Positions 7,565-17,040 of a stretch of 64,000 nt of DNA are shown here, piece by piece; positions within the stretch are counted from its first letter, which is position 1; each line of letters begins with the position of its first letter. Position numbers and translations under genes: made by a program. Origin of the DNA: an uncultured Prevotellaceae bacterium (GTDB taxonomy: Bacteria; Bacteroidota; Bacteroidia; Bacteroidales; Bacteroidaceae); assembly GCA_902785945.1 (NCBI GenBank), contig CADAAR010000005.1, positions 62,001-126,000 of the forward strand, written 5' to 3'. The notes under the pieces were generated by a model. That model was not told the DNA's origin, searched no databases, and was given only the letters and a program-made list of their open reading frames with translations.

Positions 7565-9340
7565 TTATGATTGAACTTCGTGACCAACATTGCGATGTAC
7601 AATAAAAACTTTTCTTCCGAAGATGTTGTACCACCAGTAGGTGTCTCCCCATTCTTCTTGCATTTCCTCACCAACTTTTTCAAGGCCTTCGCCAGACCTT
7701 GCCTTGTTTTCCAGGATTTCCCAGAACTTTGTGTATCCGTCGTAAACAGCCTGCGTGATAGGGAGTATGATGCGCTTTTCTTCCGGGGCCTTGTCCATGT
7801 ACATGATATATGCCTCCTGGGCATGCTGTGGAAATTCATCGTCCATATGCGACTTAACATAGTTGCGCAACGAAGCCCAGAAACGACGTGAGTCGCAACG
7901 CAGCATGGCATAAAGCAGAGCCTGTTCTGAAGCCACTTTACTGTCAGTCTCATTCCAAAGGCTGATGCTATTGATAATATAGCTGTCGCTGTTCTCTACG
8001 CCAGTAAGTTCATCGGGATAGGCTTTCTGCAGTGCCTTTATCTTGTCTGTGACAGGAGCAGGCTGCCAATCGTCATAGAACAGATGGTGATGCAACTGGG
8101 TGGTATAGCGTTCCACCAATTCCTTATCTCCGCCTGCCAAGGCACAGCGGGAAAGCACTTTCAGATAGAAGGGTGAGAAGCCTGCCTGTATGGCATTTTC
8201 GAAATTCAGACGGATGCCTTCGTTGATCATGCCATAGTTATAATAGACCAGAGGCGAAGCAATGTCCAGGAAACTGACGTGGACAGAATCGGGGTTATAG
8301 ATCGGATTGCAGTTGTTACCCAACTTGAACGAACGGTCGAGCAAGCCACCTTCGTTCATCAAAGCCACATTCTTAAGAAACACCATCGTAGTCGTTGGCT
8401 TCTGGATATCTTCAGCCATATCAAGTACTTCCTTCCAGTTATCGTCGGAAGCATAACGCACCATGCGCATCTCGTCTATGTAGTTCTGATTATGGAACAT
8501 GAGCGACCAAGTAAATATGATGCCCGCAACGGCACACAACGCAGGAACAAACCACTTGGTCAGATACTTGCTACACAACGGAATAAGTACAGAAACAGCA
8601 CCTAGCACCCAGAACGGGATAGAAAGATGTTCAGTTTTGTCACTGGGTGTTATGAAACGAGGCAGACCTGCCAGCACAACATCGTCAATTTTCAGATTCG
8701 AATAGAACTGTGCATGCATGATGCTGGCAGTAAAGGCAAGCACAACAATGCCCACGAGCTCTCGCCAAGTAGTCTTATCAGCAACCATCAGACAGAGCAC
8801 GAAAAGCAAGGCGAACCATCCCAGCAACGGATAGAGACAAACGCCCAGCAGATACCAGACGATATGCCATTTGCGTGGTGTCTGGCGCGCTGCCCACAAA
8901 AGCAGCAGCATGACGAGATAGCCTACCGACTGTGAGAACCAATAGCCTCTGATCGTGGAGACATAGACCCAATAGCCCAAATCTACCACAGAAACAAGCA
9001 GACAGGCTACAGGCAAGAGCATCAGTGCCGAGGCACTGGACTTTAGCTGGAATGCCTTGGCACCCACCAAAAATATTAGTGCCCAGATTACTGCCAGCAC
9101 ACCTGCACCAAGGAGGGGATAATAGAATAATTGTGTGAGCCAGGCGCCCACATACTGCATCAGTCCAAAGGGTTTCTGCATAAGGGCATGGAAGAATGGT
9201 GCTCCGAAAAGGTATTCAGAACGGTCATGTGCCGTATAGAACACCTCCTGATTAATATATAATATGTATAAGGCAAAAAATATGAAAGCCAACAGGCTTA
9301 CATAGAGGATAATACCTGATACTTTGTTTGTTTTATTCAT
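7565..9340 (-). CDS. Polytopic inner-membrane protein with long helical TPR-like tail (A1)
   Basis: 591 residues from ATG 9338-9340; the frame is open further upstream, but that part covers the promoter and has no signal or family match. There are about eight membrane segments in residues 10-330 (e.g. GIILYVSLLAFIFFALYILY), then a soluble helical region of about 260 residues, the longest of the three paralogues. Conserved family features are the PFGLMQYVGAWLTQLFYYPLLGAG region and, in the tail, MINEGIRLNFENAIQAG and LHHHLFYDDW. First gene of the A1-B1-A2-B2 operon, with a well-formed promoter upstream. Function unknown. Confidence 0.8.
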   Translation of the reverse strand: MNKTNKVSGIILYVSLLAFIFFALYILYINQEVFYTAHDRSEYLFGAPFFHALMQKPFGLMQYVGAWLTQLFYYPLLGAGVLAVIWALIFLVGAKAFQLKSSASALMLLPVACLLVSVVDLGYWVYVSTIRGYWFSQSVGYLVMLLLLWAARQTPRKWHIVWYLLGVCLYPLLGWFALLFVLCLMVADKTTWRELVGIVVLAFTASIMHAQFYSNLKIDDVVLAGLPRFITPSDKTEHLSIPFWVLGAVSVLIPLCSKYLTKWFVPALCAVAGIIFTWSLMFHNQNYIDEMRMVRYASDDNWKEVLDMAEDIQKPTTTMVFLKNVALMNEGGLLDRSFKLGNNCNPIYNPDSVHVSFLDIASPLVYYNYGMINEGIRLNFENAIQAGFSPFYLKVLSRCALAGGDKELVERYTTQLHHHLFYDDWQPAPVTDKIKALQKAYPDELTGVENSDSYIINSISLWNETDSKVASEQALLYAMLRCDSRRFWASLRNYVKSHMDDEFPQHAQEAYIMYMDKAPEEKRIILPITQAVYDGYTKFWEILENKARSGEGLEKVGEEMQEEWGDTYWWYNIFGRKVFIVHRNVGHEVQS

Positions 9341-9363
9341 ATTTGTTGTTCTTCTTTTCGCTG

Positions 9364-9395
9364 CAAAGGTAGTAACAATATTTAAAATCCCCAAA
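9364..9395 (-). promoter_or_regulatory. Promoter of the A1-B1-A2-B2 operon
   Basis: The minus strand has TTTG (9392-9395) and TACCTTTG (9364-9371) separated by 20 bp, the standard Bacteroidota primary sigma arrangement, about 24 bp before the chosen start of A1. Confidence 0.7.
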
Positions 9396-9515
9396 CTTTT
9401 CTCTGAAAATCTTCGAAGAATATTTTTACTTCGTTTTTCTTTGCAATTTATAAAAAAAGCGTAAATTTGCAACGAAAAGTTAGTTAAAGTGTTTCAGCGG
9501 CTCTGCGGATGATAA

Positions 9516-10718
9516 TCACAGCGCGAATTCAGCAGTAACACCCCACTTCATCATATTACCTTTACTTTCCAAAGACTTGTACCAGTCAGCATGCAGACGG
9601 GCATAAAACCTGCTTATCTGCATCTGAACACCAGCACCAAGATAGACTCCTGCATGATTGGTATTACTCCAAGTCTGATCCACAACCTGGCGAGACTTGT
9701 AGTATCTAGTTTCCTTGTTTCCAAAATGTAGCACGTAAAATCCTCCGACACGAACAAGTGGAATGATCTTTCCTTTGCCAAAACGCTTAACCATACCCAA
9801 TGAAATTGTCAGTCTGCTCTTTTCATATTCTGTATGCGATGGTTCATATCCTCCAATAACCATTACGTCGTGCTCGAAGCGTGCCTTGGGAGAATACGCA
9901 AGACCGATCTCCAAACTACCGCCCTTCATGAATCGTTCGATATCCGTCTCTAGGCCAAGACCAAATTCAAATGTACTACCAGAGTAATTCTCATCCTCTA
10001 GATCTTGATTGACCGTTTTCTCATGTGAATAATATGCATAACCAGCAAATGCCTTGAAATGAGTTTTCGCTTTTTCGGATTCCACCTTATATTCATACAC
10101 CATGCACGTGCTACCATCAGTACATAAGTCATTGTGATAATCACGCACAACTTTTACAAGTTTTGTTCTCGACATGTCTTTCTCATTCATATCTTGAACA
10201 GCATTCCATGAATCCTTCAGCAGATTCTTCACCTTGCCATATTGTTCCTTTTTCTCTTGCAGTTTCACTTTCTCATCATCCAGAATGGACGACGTATAGA
10301 ATGCCCTGTTGATAAGTTGGGCCATCTCACCATCTTCACGTTCAAAGAAAAAGAATTCATCACGATGGTATACTACGCAGTATAGGTTCATCATACCTTG
10401 AACCATAAATTCAGCAAAGAACAACTCGGGCTCGCCTGTAACATTCAGTCGGCGTGTGACAAAGTACTTCCCGCCATCGTCGAACCTAAAGCCTTCTATT
10501 TCGCCAGGTTTGTAATTTTTGACCTCGCTTCCTCCATTAGCCCAAAACGTACATTGTTTTGAAAGCTTCTCGTTAGTACGGAAATCGATAATTCCCCTTA
10601 TAGTATCACCAGTGTTTGTGATAATGAATCCCGACTTTGGGTTTGTCTGTGCCATTGTCACCAACGACATCACCAGTGCTACTATAAGCATCACAAATCT
10701 GTTGTAATCTGCCTTCAT
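9516..10718 (-). CDS. Outer-membrane-like beta-rich protein of unknown function
   Basis: 400 residues. A cleavable signal peptide (about 1-23, ending MAQ) is followed by GFIITNTGDTIRGIIDFR, an opening I associate with a conserved Bacteroidota hypothetical family; a central helical region (about 150-200) and a C-terminal half rich in alternating beta strands ending in a terminal aromatic/hydrophobic strand (WGVTAEFAL). The C-terminal half looks like a small outer-membrane barrel. It has its own promoter and sits alone between the A/B operon and the SusC/D locus. No function assigned. Confidence 0.65.
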   Translation of the reverse strand: MKADYNRFVMLIVALVMSLVTMAQTNPKSGFIITNTGDTIRGIIDFRTNEKLSKQCTFWANGGSEVKNYKPGEIEGFRFDDGGKYFVTRRLNVTGEPELFFAEFMVQGMMNLYCVVYHRDEFFFFEREDGEMAQLINRAFYTSSILDDEKVKLQEKKEQYGKVKNLLKDSWNAVQDMNEKDMSRTKLVKVVRDYHNDLCTDGSTCMVYEYKVESEKAKTHFKAFAGYAYYSHEKTVNQDLEDENYSGSTFEFGLGLETDIERFMKGGSLEIGLAYSPKARFEHDVMVIGGYEPSHTEYEKSRLTISLGMVKRFGKGKIIPLVRVGGFYVLHFGNKETRYYKSRQVVDQTWSNTNHAGVYLGAGVQMQISRFYARLHADWYKSLESKGNMMKWGVTAEFAL

Positions 10719-10744
10719 TTATATCAATCATTTTAAACGGACTA

Positions 10745-10776
10745 CAAAATTACAAAACATTTTCGACACCTCCAAA
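10745..10776 (-). promoter_or_regulatory. Promoter for the gene at 9516-10718
   Basis: The minus strand has TTTG (10773-10776), 20 bp, then TAATTTTG (10745-10752); the start codon is 27 bp downstream. Confidence 0.7.
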
Positions 10777-10865
10777 TTATCCTTCGTTATTTTTGAGAAT
10801 TGAAACATGTCTTTGGTTTTATTTTGGTTTTAGAACACTATACAATAAAAAAGGTACAATCATAA

Positions 10866-10894
10866 AGAGGGCACATCAAAAAGATATGCCCTCT
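10866..10894 (-). terminator. Terminator hairpin after the lipoprotein gene
   Basis: AGAGGGCA/TGCCCTCT stem of 8 bp with a 13-nt loop, followed on the minus strand by a short T-rich stretch. It ends the SusC-SusD-lipoprotein transcript. Confidence 0.6.
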
Positions 10895-10916
10895 TCATTA
10901 ATTATACTGATAAGGA

Positions 10917-11651
10917 TTACTCCTCGTAGTATACAGAGTTGACGGTACAGTTACCTGACTTGATCAGGAACTGCAGGTCTTTACCTGAACCACCGTTACC
11001 TTTTGCACAGTCCTTGGCGATATCCTCAGTGAGCTGAATCTCATTCGGACCGTCAAAGAGAGGCATGCTGTCAATATAGGTAGCACTCCACCAACCGTTA
11101 TGCACCATCATTGTAGTACCATCTTCAACATCTGAGACGTCCATGACAAGGGTCTTGAAGCCCCAGTACACCTCATCAGAAAGATAGGGGAAGTGCTGGC
11201 CTTCAGTATCGCTGAAACGCATGGCAGCTGCATTCCAAGCCCCCGGCTTGAACGGCGGCTGAGCTGCGGGATCCTCACCATAGATATAGTACTTCTGGAG
11301 CGGGTCGGTGACCTCTTCACACTTGATACCGGCAAATTCATGGGTCAGCTTGGTACCGTCGGCACAAAGGGCTGTCAGGATAACCTTATACTCACCAAGC
11401 TTCATCTTCTTCTTAGCGGAGGTTGAGATGAATGTCTTGCCACCGATATCCCACACTGCATTGACAGGTGCCAGGGTCTCACAGATAATGACGTTACCAT
11501 TCGCACCACTGGGTGCCTTGTCGGTCATGACAGTGGTCTTTGCCAGGAGCTCATCAATGGAGATGTGGCCACCATTGCTGATATCCTCATGAGTAGGATC
11601 GCAGCCTACGAACGTAAATACTGCGGCAATTAGCAAAAATATCTTTTTCAT
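10917..11651 (-). CDS. Surface lipoprotein downstream of SusD, candidate glycan-binding protein
   Basis: 244 residues with a lipoprotein signal (FTFVGCDPT, acylated Cys about residue 17). No recognised domain. The N-terminal half may be an Ig-like fold; the C-terminal half (from about residue 120) contains KPGAWNAAAMRFS, WGFKTLVMDVSD and MVHNGWWSATY, giving many solvent-type Trp residues of the kind seen in carbohydrate-binding modules. It lies 20 bp downstream of a SusD gene and ends at a terminator. The third position of SusCD loci is usually a surface glycan-binding protein; that role is inferred from position and Trp content. Confidence 0.65.
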   Translation of the reverse strand: MKKIFLLIAAVFTFVGCDPTHEDISNGGHISIDELLAKTTVMTDKAPSGANGNVIICETLAPVNAVWDIGGKTFISTSAKKKMKLGEYKVILTALCADGTKLTHEFAGIKCEEVTDPLQKYYIYGEDPAAQPPFKPGAWNAAAMRFSDTEGQHFPYLSDEVYWGFKTLVMDVSDVEDGTTMMVHNGWWSATYIDSMPLFDGPNEIQLTEDIAKDCAKGNGGSGKDLQFLIKSGNCTVNSVYYEE

Positions 11652-11671
11652 ATCGATTTCTTATTATTACA

Positions 11672-13603
11672 TTAATAAAGTGCTTTGTATTGTGTCTTAG
11701 GATCAGATGTATCCCAGCCTGGGTTCTGCTCCAATCCACCGTTATGCAGGGAGATCTGGTTCTGAGGCTTCGGCAGGAAACCGTCGGTAGCCTTGTAACG
11801 CTCGCCCCAGGTACAGGTCATGTGTTTCAGAGAACGCTTGCTACCCTTCTGGCCGAGGCAGACAATCTGCTTACCATCCTGAGCGTCAAGAGCCTTAGGA
11901 GCGTAGTCACTGTTGGAACAGCCCTTACCGGTCCAGCGGCGCATGTCATTGAAGCGGAGTCCCTCAAAGGCAAACTCCCAGCGGCGCTCGTCCTGAACGG
12001 CCTTCAATGAATATGCTGTCTCAGGAACACCGGCACGGCGCTGCACCTGGTTCATGTAGGAAGCCTCACCGGTGAGCTCGGTCAGCATCAGGAGGACGTC
12101 AGAATAACGCATCAGGTAGAAATCCTCGAAGTGGTCACCCTGCATCTTATTGCCGAGTGAGCCCGGATCCTTATAACCATCACACTTAGACCACCATGTA
12201 TCGTTGTTGGCAGCACAAGCGTCGAGGTTCACATCAGCATACTTCTTAACAGAATAGCCAGACTCCTCGCAGTCGTCCTTCTCATAGGTATAACCTACGA
12301 GCTCGTTGTCGAGGTCGATCATAGAAGCCTTCTTACGCTTGTCGGTATAATTGCCATTGTTCTCAGCAATTGTCCAGTCGTCCCAGATATTACATGAAGG
12401 AGTACCCTGGCCCCAGCCCTGATTGAACGGATAAGTCAGGTTACGGTCACCATTCTGGTTGGAGGCACCGTTACGGAGACCCCAGAAACAAGACAGATAA
12501 TTCGAGTACATACGTGGGTTATTATAATTACCACCGATGTTCCAGCTAGAGGCATTCATGAACTGGATCTGGAAAAGTTCTTCGGTGTTGCCGTTACCAT
12601 TACCTGGCTTGTCGAAGCAGTCAGCAGGATCCATGTCAGCAATGAATGCATAGCCGTGAGTACCCTCCTTGTTGCCTGTACCATCCTCATTATCATGAGC
12701 CTCAGCCCAAAGCAGACTGTTTGAGTACTGCCAAAGTGAACGGAAGTCTTTCAGGAGCTTGTAGCCACCATTGCTGACGATGTCCTTCAGGCCGTCTATC
12801 ACATCCTGCTTCGAAAGAGAACCTGCTGCGCAGCCTTCCTGTTCCACCAGATCAACCGAAGGAGCCGAACCTGTAGCGAGTTCACCTACACCTTTGTAGA
12901 AACCTGCCCAGAACATATATGCACGGGCGAGGAATGCCTCGGCGCAGTACTTGTCAGCATGACCTGAGCCATTGGCTCTCTCTGCCTTCATCAGATTCTT
13001 GGCAGAAATGAAGTCCGAGAAAATCTGCGGATAGACAACTTCCTCTGCACTAACCTGCTGATATGACTCAGCAGTAATAGCGGTAGAGGTAATCAAAGGA
13101 ATATCACCATACATCTGGGTGAGCCAGAAAGTATACAGACCGCGCATGAAGTAGCCCTCACCGAGGAGCTGCTTACGCTGTGCGTTGTTCTCGCCATCTG
13201 TCCATTTCACGTTGTCGATGGTCTCAATCTGGTTGTTGGCACGTGAGATACCACCATAGAGAAGGTTCCAGTCAAATTCATACTGGTTGGCATCTGCCAT
13301 TGTAAAATGATGCAATGACTTGGCCACGAAGTCCTGCAGACCGCCACTGCCGTAGCAGTCGTCTGACATGAGACTCCACCAATAGAAAGGATTATTTAAT
13401 AACTGAGACTGGTCTCCGCCACCCAACGTATTCATGATACTGTAGGTAGCAGCATTCAACGCCTCTACATCTGCAGGCTTACCGGGGAATGTAGCTGCGG
13501 TCATCTCTGTCACACGCGGATCGGTGTCCAGCATGTCGTTACAGGATGTAAACATAGTTGCTGCAGACAAAACAGCTAACGATGATAAAATATATTTCTT
13601 CAT
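11672..13603 (-). CDS. SusD/RagB-family outer-membrane lipoprotein
   Basis: 643 residues; lipoprotein signal with acylated Cys about residue 21 (TSCNDMLDT). SusD-type features: DMLDTDPR opening, the helical TPR-like body with RANNQIETID and GEGYFMRGLYTFWLTQMYGDIPLIT, and C-terminal RWEFAFEGLRFNDMRRW. It would cap the SusC channel encoded immediately upstream (15 bp between the genes) and bind an oligosaccharide at the surface. The substrate cannot be read from the sequence; the neighbouring xylan-type cluster makes a plant hemicellulose a reasonable guess. Confidence 0.92.
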   Translation of the reverse strand: MKKYILSSLAVLSAATMFTSCNDMLDTDPRVTEMTAATFPGKPADVEALNAATYSIMNTLGGGDQSQLLNNPFYWWSLMSDDCYGSGGLQDFVAKSLHHFTMADANQYEFDWNLLYGGISRANNQIETIDNVKWTDGENNAQRKQLLGEGYFMRGLYTFWLTQMYGDIPLITSTAITAESYQQVSAEEVVYPQIFSDFISAKNLMKAERANGSGHADKYCAEAFLARAYMFWAGFYKGVGELATGSAPSVDLVEQEGCAAGSLSKQDVIDGLKDIVSNGGYKLLKDFRSLWQYSNSLLWAEAHDNEDGTGNKEGTHGYAFIADMDPADCFDKPGNGNGNTEELFQIQFMNASSWNIGGNYNNPRMYSNYLSCFWGLRNGASNQNGDRNLTYPFNQGWGQGTPSCNIWDDWTIAENNGNYTDKRKKASMIDLDNELVGYTYEKDDCEESGYSVKKYADVNLDACAANNDTWWSKCDGYKDPGSLGNKMQGDHFEDFYLMRYSDVLLMLTELTGEASYMNQVQRRAGVPETAYSLKAVQDERRWEFAFEGLRFNDMRRWTGKGCSNSDYAPKALDAQDGKQIVCLGQKGSKRSLKHMTCTWGERYKATDGFLPKPQNQISLHNGGLEQNPGWDTSDPKTQYKALY

Positions 13604-13618
13604 AACTTAATTGTCGAA

Positions 13619-16600
13619 TTAGAATTTAATACTTGCACCTACCAGATAAGTACGAGCGGTTGGGTAAAGACCGAGGTCGATACCGGATTCCCAGTTCTTA
13701 CCACCACCTGCATTACCTACCTCAGGATCGAGGCCAGTGTAACCGGTGAAGGTGAGCAGGTTCTGGGCCTGAACATAGAAGCGGAGCTGCTGGAACGGAC
13801 AAGACTTCCAGATATTCTTGAAGTCGTAACCGAGGGTTACAGTCTTGATCTTGAAGTAGTCGCCATTCTCCACATAGCGGGTAGATACCCAGAGGGTGTT
13901 GGGGTGACCGTTATTTGAGATACGCGGCATCTCGTTCGAGGTACCCTCACCGTGCCAGCGGTTCAGGATGGTGGTGTCGTAGTTCTCGTCAGGATCGTCA
14001 CCGAATGAACGGTAAGAACGCATGATCTGGTGACCGAATGCGCCAGCACCGTTTACGGCGAAGTCAAGACCCTTCCAGGTCAGGCCGAGGTTGATACCCA
14101 GCATCACGTCGGGGTTAGGATTACCAATCTCATGCTTGTCGGTACCGGCACCTTCACCCTTACCAACGATCACGCCGTCACCGTTCCAGTCGTCCCAGAT
14201 GCAGTCACCGGGCTGTGCGTCGTCAAGGACGGCCATACCAGCCTCACGTGCAGCGTCGATCTGTGCCTGGTTCTGCCAGATACCGCTGTAAGACATACCG
14301 TAGAAGTAACCGATGGGATAGCCTTCCTCAGCACGAGATACATAGTCCGTACCCTGTGAAATAAGGTTGCCATTACCGGCGATGTAGTGGTTCTCGTTGT
14401 CGATACGGGTTACCTCGTTCTTGTTGGTGGCGAGGTTCACGCCGATGTTATAGCCGAAGTCCTTACCGATCTTGTCGTTCCAGGTGAGGGCGATCTCAAT
14501 ACCCTTATTCTCCACGTCACCTCCATTGATGTCAGCAGGGTTGGTACCCATGATACCAATCTGACGGCCACCGACGAGCCAGTCCTTCGTGGTCTTCTTA
14601 TACCAGTCGAAGGTCAAGCCTAGACGGCTGTTAAGGAAGCGAGCATCGAAACCGAAGTCGAGCTGCTCAGAGGTTTCCCAAGTAAGCTCAGGATTCGGTA
14701 CAATATTGGCGTAAGCACCTGTATTAGGAGTTGCAGCAGTAGAGGTCAGCATGTCAGAACCGAACTTGTAACCACTGTCGTTGGCGCTACCAGACAGAGC
14801 GATGGTTGCAAGATACTGGTACTTGGCGATACGGTTGTTACCGTTCTGACCCCAGCTTGCACGGATCTTGAAGAAGTCCATCCAGCTCTTGGTGCTCTCC
14901 ATGAATTTCTCGTTGGTAACTACCCAACCAGCAGAAACAGAGGGGAATGTACCCCAGCGATGACCGTCGGCGAAGATACTTGAACCGTCAGTACGTACGG
15001 TAACGGTAGCCATGTAAGTTTCATTCCAGTCCCATGTCAGACGACCGAACCAAGAAGCGAGATACTCTTCATCATTCGGAGAACCTGTGAGAGAAGCAAC
15101 AGTAGCATCTGTCAGTTTGATGTTCGTCAAGTAAGCAGAGTCCCAACCTTTCAGTGTTGCGAGCTGTTCACCGTATGCAACGCTGTTGGATCCGCCGAGA
15201 TTCACGCCCCAGGCACTGCTCTGGAAGCTCTGACCGACCATAGCACTGATCTTGTGACCAGAAATGATGGGAAGATCATATGTCAGCGTATTTTCAACAG
15301 ACCAGTTAGAATTCAGCCAAGTGTTCTGGCTTACACTGTAAGTCTTTGATATAGATGTACCCTCACCCGGAGCACGTGGCTCATTATAGTTACGGTATGC
15401 ACCAGATCCCCAGTTATAGTTGAACTGTGAACGGAATCTCAGGCCCTTGATAGGCTGGATGGTCATGAAAGCAGTAGCACTGGCGTTAAGATTGCGGCTC
15501 TCTGCCATAGAGTTCCAACCACCATTAATGAGGTTCTCCCATGGATTATAGAACATAGAGGGGTTCCAGCCCTTACCATAAGTAATATTATCGTCGAAAT
15601 CCTGATACTTATAGACATCACCGTTGTCTGCATACTGCGGCAGGAGGGGAACGGTCTGAAGCAGGCTGTGGATATAGCTCCAGTACATACCGTCCTCAGC
15701 CAGGTCGTGATTTCTGTTATAACCAATAGAGATGTTCTCACCAATGGTGATGGCATCAAAATCCTTGGCCTTCAGCAGCACATGGTCGCTGTTGATGCGG
15801 ATGGTGTGACGCTTGTAGTAAGAAGCCTGGTCGGCACCCATGATACCTTCGTTACCGGTATAGGTGTAAGACATGGCAAACTTAGAACGGTCAGTACCAC
15901 CGGTCAACGTTACAGAATGGTTCTGCTGCAGGGCATTCTTGTTCTCGAATACGCCCCACCAGTCAGTACCTTGCCAACCGTTGGCAACCTTGTCGAGGAT
16001 GTCCTGAGGTACATAATCAGCCCAATTCAGCGTAGCACCATTAGAGTTTAAGTTGTACTCGTCAAAGATGGTCATGTACTGCTGGGCATTGAGAAGCTGC
16101 GGACGCTTATAGGCGTTAGACCAACCGAAAGCACCATTATAGGTAATTTCAATCTTACCAGCCTTACCCTGCTTGGTGGTCACCAGGATCACACCGTTAG
16201 CAGCACGTGATCCGTAGATGGCTGCAGAAGCAGCATCCTTCAGCACGTCGATGCTCTCAATATCATTCGGGTTGATACCATCCAGGTTACCACCAGCTAC
16301 ACCATCGATTACGTAGAGAGGTGTATTGTCACCAGTAGTACCCATACCACGGATGAAGACCTTGTAACCCTTACCAGGCTGTGAAGACGACTGTGTGATC
16401 TGTACACCGGGCGTGCTTGACTGCATGGCCTCGAGAGCGTTGGTGGTGTTCAGCTTGGCGATATCATCACCCTTTACCTGAACAGTAGCACCTGTGACCA
16501 GCTTTTTCTTCTGGACACCATAACCGATGACCACCACGTCGTTCAAAGTTGTTACATCTTCTTTCAGAGTAACGTTGATGTTACTACGGCCATTCACATT

Positions 16601-16858
16601 GACTGTCTCAGTGACATAGCCTACATAAGAGATAAGCAGTGTAGCATTGCTGGCTGCCTGCACACTGAAATTACCGTTGAAGTCGGTGACGGCTCCTGTC
16701 TTGGCACCCTGTACTTGCACACTTGCACCAATGACTGGCTCACCAGCTTCATCAATTACCGTACCCTTAACGGTGCCCTGTGCCATTGCTCCCAGAGAGA
16801 ACAAACAAAGCATGGACAGAATCGCCAAAGGCTTTTGCAGTGATTTTAAATTCCACAT
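13619..16858 (-). CDS. SusC/RagA-family TonB-dependent transporter
   Basis: 1079 residues. Signal peptide about 1-27 (GAMAQ), a carboxypeptidase-regulatory-like domain (about 28-100, GTVKGTVIDEAGEPVIGASV), then DVVVIGYG and the plug domain (about 110-235, with LYVIDGVAGG, IESIDVLKDAASAAIYGSRAANGVILVTTK), followed by a large beta barrel ending in a typical C-terminal beta strand (VGASIKF). This is the standard layout of outer-membrane oligosaccharide importers. First gene of a three-gene unit (SusC, SusD, lipoprotein), with a leader of roughly 110 nt. Confidence 0.95.
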   Translation of the reverse strand: MWNLKSLQKPLAILSMLCLFSLGAMAQGTVKGTVIDEAGEPVIGASVQVQGAKTGAVTDFNGNFSVQAASNATLLISYVGYVTETVNVNGRSNINVTLKEDVTTLNDVVVIGYGVQKKKLVTGATVQVKGDDIAKLNTTNALEAMQSSTPGVQITQSSSQPGKGYKVFIRGMGTTGDNTPLYVIDGVAGGNLDGINPNDIESIDVLKDAASAAIYGSRAANGVILVTTKQGKAGKIEITYNGAFGWSNAYKRPQLLNAQQYMTIFDEYNLNSNGATLNWADYVPQDILDKVANGWQGTDWWGVFENKNALQQNHSVTLTGGTDRSKFAMSYTYTGNEGIMGADQASYYKRHTIRINSDHVLLKAKDFDAITIGENISIGYNRNHDLAEDGMYWSYIHSLLQTVPLLPQYADNGDVYKYQDFDDNITYGKGWNPSMFYNPWENLINGGWNSMAESRNLNASATAFMTIQPIKGLRFRSQFNYNWGSGAYRNYNEPRAPGEGTSISKTYSVSQNTWLNSNWSVENTLTYDLPIISGHKISAMVGQSFQSSAWGVNLGGSNSVAYGEQLATLKGWDSAYLTNIKLTDATVASLTGSPNDEEYLASWFGRLTWDWNETYMATVTVRTDGSSIFADGHRWGTFPSVSAGWVVTNEKFMESTKSWMDFFKIRASWGQNGNNRIAKYQYLATIALSGSANDSGYKFGSDMLTSTAATPNTGAYANIVPNPELTWETSEQLDFGFDARFLNSRLGLTFDWYKKTTKDWLVGGRQIGIMGTNPADINGGDVENKGIEIALTWNDKIGKDFGYNIGVNLATNKNEVTRIDNENHYIAGNGNLISQGTDYVSRAEEGYPIGYFYGMSYSGIWQNQAQIDAAREAGMAVLDDAQPGDCIWDDWNGDGVIVGKGEGAGTDKHEIGNPNPDVMLGINLGLTWKGLDFAVNGAGAFGHQIMRSYRSFGDDPDENYDTTILNRWHGEGTSNEMPRISNNGHPNTLWVSTRYVENGDYFKIKTVTLGYDFKNIWKSCPFQQLRFYVQAQNLLTFTGYTGLDPEVGNAGGGKNWESGIDLGLYPTARTYLVGASIKF

Positions 16859-16972
16859 ACTTTTAATTAATTAGTTAGAAAATGTTAAATATTACTATTT
16901 GGTTTACTAAATTCATACTTGTACGTTAAGTAAGTTGATCTCACCACGATATAGGTATTCACAAATTCGGTG

Positions 16973-16980
16973 CAAAGGTA
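16973..16980 (-). promoter_or_regulatory. -7 element (TACCTTTG) upstream of SusC
   Basis: TACCTTTG on the minus strand, 114 bp before the susC start. No clear -33 TTTG at the expected distance, which would fit an activator-dependent promoter. Confidence 0.5.
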
Positions 16981-17040
16981 TTATAAAATTAACACACGCG
17001 CTTTGTCTGTTGAAACAAACACTTTAGGAAATGTAACATT

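Noticed and set aside
9440-9469. Promoter-like TTTG/TAAATTTG on the + strand pointing into the end of the gene at 9516-10718 (possible antisense RNA)
   Set aside because: The spacing is 18 bp, the region is very A/T-rich and also forms an imperfect hairpin that may simply terminate the minus strand transcript. No RNA or ORF downstream supports it.
16859-16972. Riboswitch or regulatory RNA in the long leader of SusC
   Set aside because: No conserved riboswitch core or strong hairpin was seen; length alone is not evidence.
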